From: Bacteroidota bacterium
GTDB lineage: Bacteria > Bacteroidota > Bacteroidia > B-17B0 > Aurantibacillaceae
Assembly: GCA_030692515.1 (NCBI GenBank)
Contig: JAUXZS010000015.1
Location: 1-64,000 of the forward strand
Direction: 5' to 3'
DNA length: 64,000 bases
How positions within the stretch are numbered: the stretch's first letter is position 1; every line of letters begins with the position of its first letter. Positions 55,231 to 63,052 of this stretch are shown in pieces. A program made the translations under genes and the position numbers. The notes beneath the pieces are model-generated. The model ran no database searches. It was not told where the DNA came from and worked only from the letters and a program-made list of their open reading frames with translations.

Positions 55231-55653
55231 ATGTCAAATTCTGAAAAAATAGAATCCTCAAAAGCACCCGAGCCAGTTGGTTTATACCCACACGCGCGTA
55301 AGGTTGGAAATTTATTATTTTTAAGTGGGGTTGGTCCTCGTGAGAAAGGCTCCAAAAAAATACCAGGCGTTGAGTTGGATGAAAACGGACAAATTATTAG
55401 TTATGATATTGAAAAACAATGCCATAGTGTTTTTAGAAACATAAAGTATATTTTAGAAGATTCAGGAAGTAGTTGGGATAAAATTATTGACGTTACTGTT
55501 TTTTTAACCAATATGAAAGATGACTTCCCAATTTATAATAAAATATGGGCTGAATATTTTAAAGAAAATCCACCATGCAGAACTACTCTGGAGATTAATA
55601 AACTCCCAACACCAATTGCAATAGAATTAAAAGTTTTGGCTGTAATTGACTAA
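55231..55653 (+). CDS. RidA family protein, 2-aminomuconate deaminase-like
   Basis: A 140-residue protein with no signal peptide. The segments GLYPHARKVGNLLFLSGVGPR and NPPCRTTLEINKLPTPIAIE follow the pattern I associate with 2-aminomuconate deaminase-like members of the RidA family in the kynurenine/2-aminophenol route, rather than canonical RidA. The active-site Arg is present (PPCRTTLE). No other gene of that route is in the window, so the pathway link is family-based. It stands alone between divergent genes. Confidence 0.87.
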   Translation: MSNSEKIESSKAPEPVGLYPHARKVGNLLFLSGVGPREKGSKKIPGVELDENGQIISYDIEKQCHSVFRNIKYILEDSGSSWDKIIDVTVFLTNMKDDFPIYNKIWAEYFKENPPCRTTLEINKLPTPIAIELKVLAVID

Positions 55654-55744
55654 TAATCAGTGTTTTAATTGAGTCATTTCTGAATCTTATTGCAACCATA
55701 AATGTTAGAAATTGAGTCTGTTAACAATTATTAGTGAGTAAAAA

Positions 55745-55800
55745 AACTAATTTGGTAATATGATTATTCTTATTTATCGAATAATTTATATAAATTAGTT
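55745..55800. promoter_or_regulatory. Nested inverted repeats directly upstream of the universal stress protein gene
   Basis: Outer arms AACTAATTT (55745-55753) and AAATTAGTT (55792-55800), and inner arms ATTATTC (55763-55769) and GAATAAT (55779-55785), are exact complements. The structure ends 14 bp before the ATG. It could form a leader hairpin or a regulator site. The A/T richness lowers its weight. Confidence 0.35.
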
Positions 55801-55814
55801 AAAAAATTATACCA

Positions 55815-56645
55815 ATGCTAATTCATTCCAATCAATCCATTTTAATTCCTGTAGATTTTTCTAAACAGTCTCTTGTGGCAGTCCGTCAGGCATATAATTT
55901 AGCCAGATTTACAAAATCGAAAATAATTTTAATGCATGTTTCGGCAAAGAATGAAGACGAAAATAAATCGGAACTTGCAGAGTTAGCGGCATCAACACGT
56001 GCAGCATCAGGCATTGAAATTGAAACTTTAAATTTAAAAGGAGATGTTTATGAGTTAACAGATAAAAAAGCTGAAGAATTAAATTGTAACCTAATTATTA
56101 TTGGTTTAGATTCCCACGTGAGATTTAGAAGTTTTATGGGAGGAAGTAACGTAACCAAATTTATTAAAAATGCTCCTTGTCCTGTAATTACCATTAGATC
56201 TGCAGAAAATAGAGATGGTTGTAGAAATATTATCATGCCTTTTGATTTAAGTCCAGAAAGTAGAGAAAAGGTTGGGATAGCTGTTCAACTGGCTCACTTT
56301 TATGGAGCAGATATTCGTATAGTTTCAGTTTTCCATCCAAATGATGATAAATACGAAAATAAATTATTACCCTATTTACAACAAGTAAAAAAATTCATTA
56401 AAGAAAAAGGAATTAATTGTACTAACAAATCAGTTCCTACTACTAAGCCTGCAGAGGCAATTGTAGAATATGCCAATAAAAACGATGGCGATTTAATTGT
56501 TCAGATGAATCAAAAAGACCTAAGTATTGGCGATATGTTTAGCGGAACTGTTGGTGAAAAAATAGTTGAAATAAGTAATCTTCCCGTAATAACAATTCCA
56601 CCAATGAAGCGCGAGAGTGTTAGTCACTTCGGTAGTGGAATGTAG
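55815..56645 (+). CDS. Tandem universal stress protein
   Basis: A 276-residue protein with two UspA domains. The first (1 to about 135) begins ILIPVDFSKQSLVAVRQAYN, has IIIGLDSHVRF and ends GGSNVTKFIKNAPCPVITI, which is close to the ATP-binding G.G..G(S/T) form. The second (about 145-275) begins NIIMPFDLSPESREKVGIAV and ends GTVGEKIVEISNLPVITIPP. Such tandem proteins are induced in stationary phase and oxidative or energy stress in other bacteria. It is monocistronic, preceded by a palindromic leader. Confidence 0.93.
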   Translation: MLIHSNQSILIPVDFSKQSLVAVRQAYNLARFTKSKIILMHVSAKNEDENKSELAELAASTRAASGIEIETLNLKGDVYELTDKKAEELNCNLIIIGLDSHVRFRSFMGGSNVTKFIKNAPCPVITIRSAENRDGCRNIIMPFDLSPESREKVGIAVQLAHFYGADIRIVSVFHPNDDKYENKLLPYLQQVKKFIKEKGINCTNKSVPTTKPAEAIVEYANKNDGDLIVQMNQKDLSIGDMFSGTVGEKIVEISNLPVITIPPMKRESVSHFGSGM

Positions 56646-56661
56646 AAACCAATAATCTTCT

Positions 56662-57435
56662 TTAAGATTTTACAACCTTCGAAGTTTTTGCCGTGGGCTT
56701 AGATTGTAACGGTCTAAAAAAGTACGTTAATCTAAACCCAGCAAAGTTTCCGTTAGTAGTAAAATCATGTGTGTAATTTTGTCCGTCAACCGTGTAGTTT
56801 ACAGTAGATTTTGCTAATTGTCTAAAGCCTGCGTTAAAAAGAAAACTTGCATTTAAAATGTTACCTCTTTTAAATACTTTTTCTCTAGCAATGGCAAAAC
56901 GCAACATCGTATAAGCTCCACCATTTGTAGAAGAAATGCTGTTTAAGTAATTTGAGTTGGTAGAGCCATCATTAGCAACTTCAAAATTTCTTGAAATAGT
57001 TTGAGTGCCTACAAAGTTTTGTGAAACACCTAGTCCAACAAGCCATTTAGCGTTTTTGCAGTTTGGATTAAACTTATAAAAAATCATAAGGGGTACATCC
57101 AAAGCTGTAAAATCACTCTTTATTCCCGAAAAATGATTTTTAGGATGGTAAAGCGAATAATTTTCTGCTAATGCATATTGAAAACCAAATGAATTAATGC
57201 CCAAGCCAATTGTTCCCATCCAGTGTTTATCTAAGTCATAGCGCGCTTCCACATTAAATGCCCCACCATCAAATTTATTTTGATGAAAACGTGCATTAGC
57301 ATTTGGCATTCCACCCGAAAATTCTGCACGGTTACCATGAAAACCCCATTGAACACCAATGCGCCAAGTATCAATTTCTTGTGAGAAGCCTGTTAATGCT
57401 ATAAAAGTAAATACAAATTGAATTAATTTTTTCAT
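56662..57435 (-). CDS. Outer-membrane beta-barrel protein, hypothetical
   Basis: A 257-residue protein with a signal peptide (FVFTFIALTGFSQE). The mature part has strands such as TWRIGVQWGFHGNRAEF, GAFNVEARYDLDKHWMGTIGLGI, FTALDVPLMIFYKFN and NFAGFRLTYFF. This shape fits the PorT-like or OmpA-type beta-barrel families of Bacteroidota. The precise function is unknown. It is convergent with the universal stress gene and divergent from ileS. Confidence 0.82.
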   Translation of the reverse strand: MKKLIQFVFTFIALTGFSQEIDTWRIGVQWGFHGNRAEFSGGMPNANARFHQNKFDGGAFNVEARYDLDKHWMGTIGLGINSFGFQYALAENYSLYHPKNHFSGIKSDFTALDVPLMIFYKFNPNCKNAKWLVGLGVSQNFVGTQTISRNFEVANDGSTNSNYLNSISSTNGGAYTMLRFAIAREKVFKRGNILNASFLFNAGFRQLAKSTVNYTVDGQNYTHDFTTNGNFAGFRLTYFFRPLQSKPTAKTSKVVKS

Positions 57436-57593
57436 GACTTTAATTTTAAATGAAATTATATTTTTTTTGGTTTAAACGCAAATGTTTGTGCTCATTTGAT
57501 GCTTTTTTAACGTTATGGTTTAATGCAAATCCAGACTTTTTTTGTTAAATTCGCTCTCCTTTTTAAAAAAAGGATATTAGTTTTTAAAATAGA

Positions 57594-60500
57594 ATGAAAA
57601 AGTACCCTGAATATAAAAAATTAGATTTATCCCAAATCGCTAAAGACATTTTAGAATTTTGGGAAAAAGATAAAACTTTTGATAAATCAATTTCTACTCG
57701 CGACGAAAATAAACCTTGGGTTTTTTACGAAGGGCCACCAAGCGCGAATGGCATGCCGGGCATTCACCACGTTATGGCGCGTGGCATTAAAGATATTTTT
57801 TGCAGATTTAAAACATTACAAGGTTTTCAGGTTAAACGTAAAGCCGGCTGGGATACTCATGGTTTGCCGATAGAATTAGGCGTTGAAAAAAGTTTAGGAA
57901 TTACCAAAGAAGATATCGGAAACGAAAAAAGTAAAAAATTTATTTCTGTAGAGGATTACAATAAAGCTTGTCGTACTGAAGTAATGAAGTACACTGATAA
58001 GTGGGAAGAGCTTACTAATAAGATGGGTTATTGGGTAGATATGAGCGACCCTTATATTACCTACGATAATAAATACATTGAAAGTGTTTGGTGGTTATTA
58101 CAAAACTTATCTAAAAAAGATTTACTGTACAAAGGTTTTACAATACAACCTTATTCACCTGCAGCCGGAACAGGATTGAGTTCACACGAATTAAACCAAC
58201 CGGGTTGTTATAGAGATGTTAAGGATAGGACGGCAACAGTACAATTCAAAATTAAGAAAGAAGACAATAAGTTAAACAAAATAATTTCAGAACTTAATGA
58301 AGTTAAATCTGAATTTTATTTTCTTGCTTGGACTACAACGCCTTGGACCTTGCCATCAAATACAGCTTTAGCGGTTGGTAAAGATATAGATTATGTTTTT
58401 GTAGACAGCTTTAATCCTTTTAGTGGAATAGAGCAAACCTTGATTCTTGCAAAAGATTTATTAAATAAATATTTTTCTGAAAAACACACCGATTTAAAAT
58501 TCGAGGATTATAAAGCGGGAGACAAGAACATTCCGTTTAAAATTATTGGGCATTGTAAAGGCTCTGATTTAGCAGGTGTTTCATACGAACAACTACTACC
58601 ATTTGAGGCAAACAAAAATGTTGATTTAAATGGTAAAAACCTCCCCTTTGGGGAGGCAGGAGGGGCTGTTATTATTGGTGATTTTGTTACTACTACTGAC
58701 GGAACAGGTATAGTTCATATTGCGCCTAGCTTTGGTGCAGATGACTTTAGAGTTGCCAAACAGAATGGCATAGGCTCTTTAACTCTAGTTGATAAACGCG
58801 GACGTTTTTTACCTGAAATAAAAGACGGCACTTTTTTATATGGCGAAGAGTATGTGAAAGAAGCTTATTTATCTGATGAAGAAAAGAAAGCGGAATTTGA
58901 AAAACAAAAACAAATTTTAGAAGCAGCTGGAAAAATAAAAGAATTAAAAGCGTATTTAAGTGTTGATGAACGTATTGTTTTAAAATTACAGGAAGAAGGA
59001 AAATTATTTAAAAAAGAAACCTACGAACACAGTTATCCGCATTGTTGGAGAACTGATAAGCCAGTTTTATATTATCCATTAGATTCTTGGTTTATTAAAT
59101 CTACGGCAATGAAAGACCGTATGATTGAATTAAACAAAACTATTAACTGGAAACCAGAGGCTACTGGCACCGGGCGTTTTGGTAATTGGTTAGAAAACTT
59201 AAATGATTGGAATTTATCTCGTTCGCGTTTTTGGGGTATTCCAATCCCAATATGGACAAGCGAAGATAGTTTAGAACAAATTGTTATTGGTAGCGCTGAG
59301 GAATTAAAAAATCAAATAGATAATTCAATTGCAAAAGGATTTATGCAAAAAAATCCATTAGATAAATTTGTTGCCGGAAATTTTAGCACTGAAAATTACG
59401 GAACGTTTGATTTACATAAACCCTATGCGGATACTATTGTTCTTGAGAAAAATGGGAAAAAATTATTACGCGAACCCGATTTAATTGATGTTTGGTTTGA
59501 TAGCGGCGCTATGCCATACGCACAAGTTCATTATCCATTCGAGAATAAAGATCTTATTGATGAAAGAAAATATTTTCCTGCTGATTTTATTGCCGAAGGT
59601 GTAGATCAAACACGCGGCTGGTTTTTTACACTGCATGCAATTGCGGTTATGAATTTTGATTCTGTAGCATACAAAAACGTTGTTTCTAACGGCTTGGTGC
59701 TTGATAAGAATGGAAATAAAATGAGTAAGCGCTTAGGAAATGCTACCGACCCATTTGAAACTTTAGAAAAATATGGTGCTGATGCAACTCGCTGGTACAT
59801 GATATCAAATGCAGCACCATGGGATAATTTAAAATTTGACATAGAAGGTATTGGTGAAGTGCAACGTAAATTATTTGGAACACTTTACAACACCTATGGT
59901 TTTTTTGCTTTATATTCTAATGTAGATGGATTTGTTATTGATGAAAAAAATCAAACACCAGTTGAAAGCAGAATTGAATTAGATAAATGGATAATTTCAA
60001 AACTACAATCATTAATTGAAGATGTTACATTACACTTTAATGAGTTTGAGCCTCACCGTGCTGCAAGAGCAATTGAAGAGTTTGTTGATGAACATTTGAG
60101 CAATTGGTATGTACGTTTAAGTCGCCGTCGTTTTTGGCGTGGCGAAATGAGTTCAGATAAAATCGCGGCTTACGAAACCTTACACACTTGTTTGATAACC
60201 GTAACTCAATTAATGAGTCCTATTGCTCCATTTTTTGCAGATTGGATGTATCAAAACCTGACAATCAATAATCAATCTGTTCACTTAACGCAATTGGCTG
60301 AGGTTAAAAAACAATATCAAGATAAGGCTTTAGAGGAGCGTATGGAATTAGCGCAAAAAATTTCGTCTATGGTTTTATCTATACGAAAAAAAGAAAATTT
60401 AAAAGTTCGTCAGCCTTTACAGCGTATACAAATTCCAATTTTAGACAAGGCATTCCAAAATAAAATTGAAGCAGTAAAAGATTTAATATTAAGCGAAGTA

Positions 60501-61079
60501 AATGTCAAAGAAATTGATTTTGTGAACGAAAGTCAAACTCAGATTGTAAAAAACCTTAAGCTAAATTTTAAAACTTTAGGAAAAAAGTGCGGCGCAAATA
60601 TGAAAGCGGTTCAAGCTTTTGCAAATGAAAATGGCCCACAAATAATTTCAGCAATCGAAAAAACCGGTGTTTTTATTATTGAATTAGCAGACGCTAAAAT
60701 AAGTTTAGAGATTGAAGATGTTGAAATTATTCCGGTTGATATTCCAGGCTGGAAAGTAGCCAATAACGGCCCATTAACAGTTGCCTTAGACATTAATTTA
60801 TCAGAGGAATTAAAGAATGAAGGTTTGGCAAGAGAGGTAGTAAATCGTATTCAAAACATGCGAAAAGACGCTGGTTTTGAGGTAACAGACAAAATTTTGG
60901 TAAAAATCCAACAAAATTCAGATTTAGATAAGGCTATTAAAAACAATTTAAGTTATATTTGTTCTGAAACATTAACAAATGATTTGCAATTGGTGCAGAA
61001 TTTAAACCTCACTAATGCTAGTACAATTGAAGTCGATGAATTAATATCAACATTAATATCTATCGAGAAGTTAAATTAA
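57594..61079 (+). CDS. ileS: Isoleucine-tRNA ligase
   Basis: A 1,161-residue class I aminoacyl-tRNA synthetase that charges tRNA-Ile. The HIGH motif appears as GMPGIHHVMARG (residues about 51-62), the editing-domain WTTTPWTLPSNTALAV near 245, WGIPIPIW near 543, GVDQTRGWFF near 665 and the KMSKR loop NGNKMSKRLGN near 705-715. The C-terminal anticodon-binding region follows. The length fits the Bacteroidota type. It has an in-frame G/C-rich hairpin (58640-58665) that adds residues near NLPFGEAGGAV in the editing domain. Confidence 0.97.
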   Translation: MKKYPEYKKLDLSQIAKDILEFWEKDKTFDKSISTRDENKPWVFYEGPPSANGMPGIHHVMARGIKDIFCRFKTLQGFQVKRKAGWDTHGLPIELGVEKSLGITKEDIGNEKSKKFISVEDYNKACRTEVMKYTDKWEELTNKMGYWVDMSDPYITYDNKYIESVWWLLQNLSKKDLLYKGFTIQPYSPAAGTGLSSHELNQPGCYRDVKDRTATVQFKIKKEDNKLNKIISELNEVKSEFYFLAWTTTPWTLPSNTALAVGKDIDYVFVDSFNPFSGIEQTLILAKDLLNKYFSEKHTDLKFEDYKAGDKNIPFKIIGHCKGSDLAGVSYEQLLPFEANKNVDLNGKNLPFGEAGGAVIIGDFVTTTDGTGIVHIAPSFGADDFRVAKQNGIGSLTLVDKRGRFLPEIKDGTFLYGEEYVKEAYLSDEEKKAEFEKQKQILEAAGKIKELKAYLSVDERIVLKLQEEGKLFKKETYEHSYPHCWRTDKPVLYYPLDSWFIKSTAMKDRMIELNKTINWKPEATGTGRFGNWLENLNDWNLSRSRFWGIPIPIWTSEDSLEQIVIGSAEELKNQIDNSIAKGFMQKNPLDKFVAGNFSTENYGTFDLHKPYADTIVLEKNGKKLLREPDLIDVWFDSGAMPYAQVHYPFENKDLIDERKYFPADFIAEGVDQTRGWFFTLHAIAVMNFDSVAYKNVVSNGLVLDKNGNKMSKRLGNATDPFETLEKYGADATRWYMISNAAPWDNLKFDIEGIGEVQRKLFGTLYNTYGFFALYSNVDGFVIDEKNQTPVESRIELDKWIISKLQSLIEDVTLHFNEFEPHRAARAIEEFVDEHLSNWYVRLSRRRFWRGEMSSDKIAAYETLHTCLITVTQLMSPIAPFFADWMYQNLTINNQSVHLTQLAEVKKQYQDKALEERMELAQKISSMVLSIRKKENLKVRQPLQRIQIPILDKAFQNKIEAVKDLILSEVNVKEIDFVNESQTQIVKNLKLNFKTLGKKCGANMKAVQAFANENGPQIISAIEKTGVFIIELADAKISLEIEDVEIIPVDIPGWKVANNGPLTVALDINLSEELKNEGLAREVVNRIQNMRKDAGFEVTDKILVKIQQNSDLDKAIKNNLSYICSETLTNDLQLVQNLNLTNASTIEVDELISTLISIEKLN
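58640..58665. repeat. G/C-rich hairpin repeat lying inside ileS
   Basis: CCTCCCC (58640-58646) TTT GGGGAGG (58650-58656) is a perfect 7-bp hairpin followed by C and AGGAGGGG. Base composition is far above the rest of the gene. The frame stays open through it, encoding NLPFGEAGG. Confidence 0.55.
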
Positions 61080-61091
61080 AAATAAATTAGT

Positions 61092-62195
61092 ATGGCTAAA
61101 AATCAAAATAATAAAAAAGCTAAACCGGTTGCAAAACCTGTAAAAAAAGCTAATAAACCTGCTCAAAAAAAGGCAGTTAAACCCGTTAAAAAAAGCGCCG
61201 CTAAACCTGCAAAAAAAGTGGCGGTAAAGCCTGTTGCAAAAAAAGCGGTAAAATCAATTACAAAAAAAGTAACAAAACCTGTTGCTAAAAAAATAACTAA
61301 ACCAGTTGCAAAAGCAAAATCTGTTGTTAAAAGTAAAGAAATAAAAAAACCTGTTCTAAAATTAAAACAAACTGTGGCGAAAGAAGTGTTGAAAGCAAAA
61401 AAACCAATTGGTAAACCTATTGAAGCGATTATAAAAAAAGGGAAAGATAAAAAATCTGAAAAAGTAAAAGGTAAAAAGAAAGGTAAAAAAGGAGAAGACG
61501 ATTCTGACGAAGAAGGAAGTGATGATGATGTTGATGTAAAAGATGATTACGAAAAGCCTGAGGAGGATGATGCAGCAATAATTGAAGGTGGATTAGATGA
61601 AGTTGGTTTAGTTGATTTGGAAGGTGGTGCACCTGACATTGATGAAGATGATGATGAAATCCCCGAAAAACGTGGGCGTGGACGTAGAAAGAAAAATGAT
61701 GGAAGATCAAGCGGAAATAGTATGGAAGCATACATTCGTAACCGACCATTGCAAATTGATATTACAAAACCATTAATTAAAAAGAGTAAAGAAGAAACTC
61801 CTACTCCGTTTATTAATACAAAAGATAATCGTTCACGTTATTCTGACAAAGAATTAACCGAGTTTAAAGAATTAATTTTATCAAAATTAAAAGAGGCTCA
61901 GTATGATTATGATTTATTAAAGCAAACTTTAAGTAACGAAGATAATCATGGTACAGATGATACTTCTCCAACCTTTAAATTATTAGAAGACGGAAGTGAC
62001 GTTATGAGCAAAGAAGAAACTGCACAACTTGCTATTCGTCAAGAAAAATACCTTGTTAATTTAAAAAATGCTCTGGTTCGTATTGAAAATAAAACCTACG
62101 GTATTTGTAGAGTTACAGGTAAATTAATACCTAAAGAACGTTTACGCTCTGTACCTCATGCTACATTGGGTATAGATGCTAAATTAGGTCAATAA
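61092..62195 (+). CDS. DksA/TraR-like protein with histone H1-like basic tail
   Basis: A 367-residue protein. Residues 1 to about 130 are Lys/Ala/Pro/Val-rich repeats of the type KPVAKK, like histone H1 tails. Residues about 131-200 are acidic (EDDSDEEGSDDDVDV), followed by the basic patch EKRGRGRRKKNDG. Residues about 240-367 are the TraR/DksA-type domain: a helical pair, then ENKTYGICRVTGKLIPKERL and RSVPHAT. The canonical zinc finger has four cysteines, but only one is seen here, a form common in Bacteroidota. The domain suggests binding to RNA polymerase or DNA. It starts 12 bp after ileS and ends before a strong terminator. Confidence 0.87.
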   Translation: MAKNQNNKKAKPVAKPVKKANKPAQKKAVKPVKKSAAKPAKKVAVKPVAKKAVKSITKKVTKPVAKKITKPVAKAKSVVKSKEIKKPVLKLKQTVAKEVLKAKKPIGKPIEAIIKKGKDKKSEKVKGKKKGKKGEDDSDEEGSDDDVDVKDDYEKPEEDDAAIIEGGLDEVGLVDLEGGAPDIDEDDDEIPEKRGRGRRKKNDGRSSGNSMEAYIRNRPLQIDITKPLIKKSKEETPTPFINTKDNRSRYSDKELTEFKELILSKLKEAQYDYDLLKQTLSNEDNHGTDDTSPTFKLLEDGSDVMSKEETAQLAIRQEKYLVNLKNALVRIENKTYGICRVTGKLIPKERLRSVPHATLGIDAKLGQ

Positions 62196-62213
62196 TAAAT
62201 GTTTAAAATTTTT

Positions 62214-62244
62214 AAAGCTGTCTTTGTTTAAAGGCAGCTTTTTT
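62214..62244 (+). terminator. Rho-independent terminator after the DksA-like gene
   Basis: A 12-bp stem AAAGCTGTCTTT / AAAGGCAGCTTT (one G-T wobble) with a GTTT loop ends in a run of T residues from 62239. It lies about 20 bp after the stop codon. Confidence 0.88.
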
Positions 62245-62321
62245 ATTTTTAATACGCTTGTAAACCAGAGATAATAAACTGTAAAAAGAGTATCTTTATA
62301 CCTTAAAAAAATATTTCTTTA

Positions 62322-63032
62322 ATGCTTAGAAGATTTAAAATACCATTAATTACAATTTTTTCTGTTCTCTTTATTGATCAGTTTATTAAGATTTATATTA
62401 AGTTACATTATCCCTTAGGAGAAGTTGGAAAGTTAGGCGATTGGTGCATTCTTCATTTTACAGAAAATCCCGGTATGGCTTTTGGGTTTGAGTTTGGTGG
62501 CGATTTTGGAAAATTAGCATTAAGTATATTCAGAATTTTAGCTTGCATAGCAGGTGTTTTTTATATTCGCCACATTACAAAAATGAAGGAGCATTGGGGT
62601 TTTATACTTTCAGTTTCATTAATATTAGCTGGTGCAATGGGAAATATTTTAGATAGTGCATTTTATGGATTGATTTTTGACAAAGGCACTACTTTTAATT
62701 CAGAATTTAACGAGTATTTGCCATATGATGGAATTGCAAATTTTTCTGGTAATGGTTATGCTCCAACAATGTATGGATGCGTGGTTGACATGTTTTATTT
62801 TCCAATATTAAACGGACGTTTTCCTGAGTGGTTTCCAATTTGGGGCGGCGAAGATTTTCAATTTTTTAGACCAATATTTAATTTTGCAGATGCTTCAATT
62901 TCTGGCGGAGTAATTATTATTATAATTTTTCAAAAGAAATTTTCAAAGAAAACTGAAGATGTTTCCGAAAGCGTTGATTCTTCTGTATCTCAGTCTGAAA
63001 ATAATTCAGAACAAACTCTGAACCCAAACTAA
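62322..63032 (+). CDS. lspA: Lipoprotein signal peptidase (prolipoprotein signal peptidase II)
   Basis: A 236-residue inner-membrane aspartyl protease that cleaves the signal peptide of diacylglyceryl prolipoproteins. The conserved parts are FTENPGMAFG (residues about 46-55), GAMGNILDSAFYGLIFD, the first catalytic Asp in GCVVDMFYF (about 154) and the second in NFADASIS (about 188). There are four membrane helices and an extra loop between the third and fourth, usual in Bacteroidota. A Ser-rich charged tail follows. It is separated from the DksA-like gene by a terminator, so it has its own promoter. Confidence 0.95.
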   Translation: MLRRFKIPLITIFSVLFIDQFIKIYIKLHYPLGEVGKLGDWCILHFTENPGMAFGFEFGGDFGKLALSIFRILACIAGVFYIRHITKMKEHWGFILSVSLILAGAMGNILDSAFYGLIFDKGTTFNSEFNEYLPYDGIANFSGNGYAPTMYGCVVDMFYFPILNGRFPEWFPIWGGEDFQFFRPIFNFADASISGGVIIIIIFQKKFSKKTEDVSESVDSSVSQSENNSEQTLNPN

Positions 63033-63052
63033 TTTTAGTTGTTGTATTTAAT

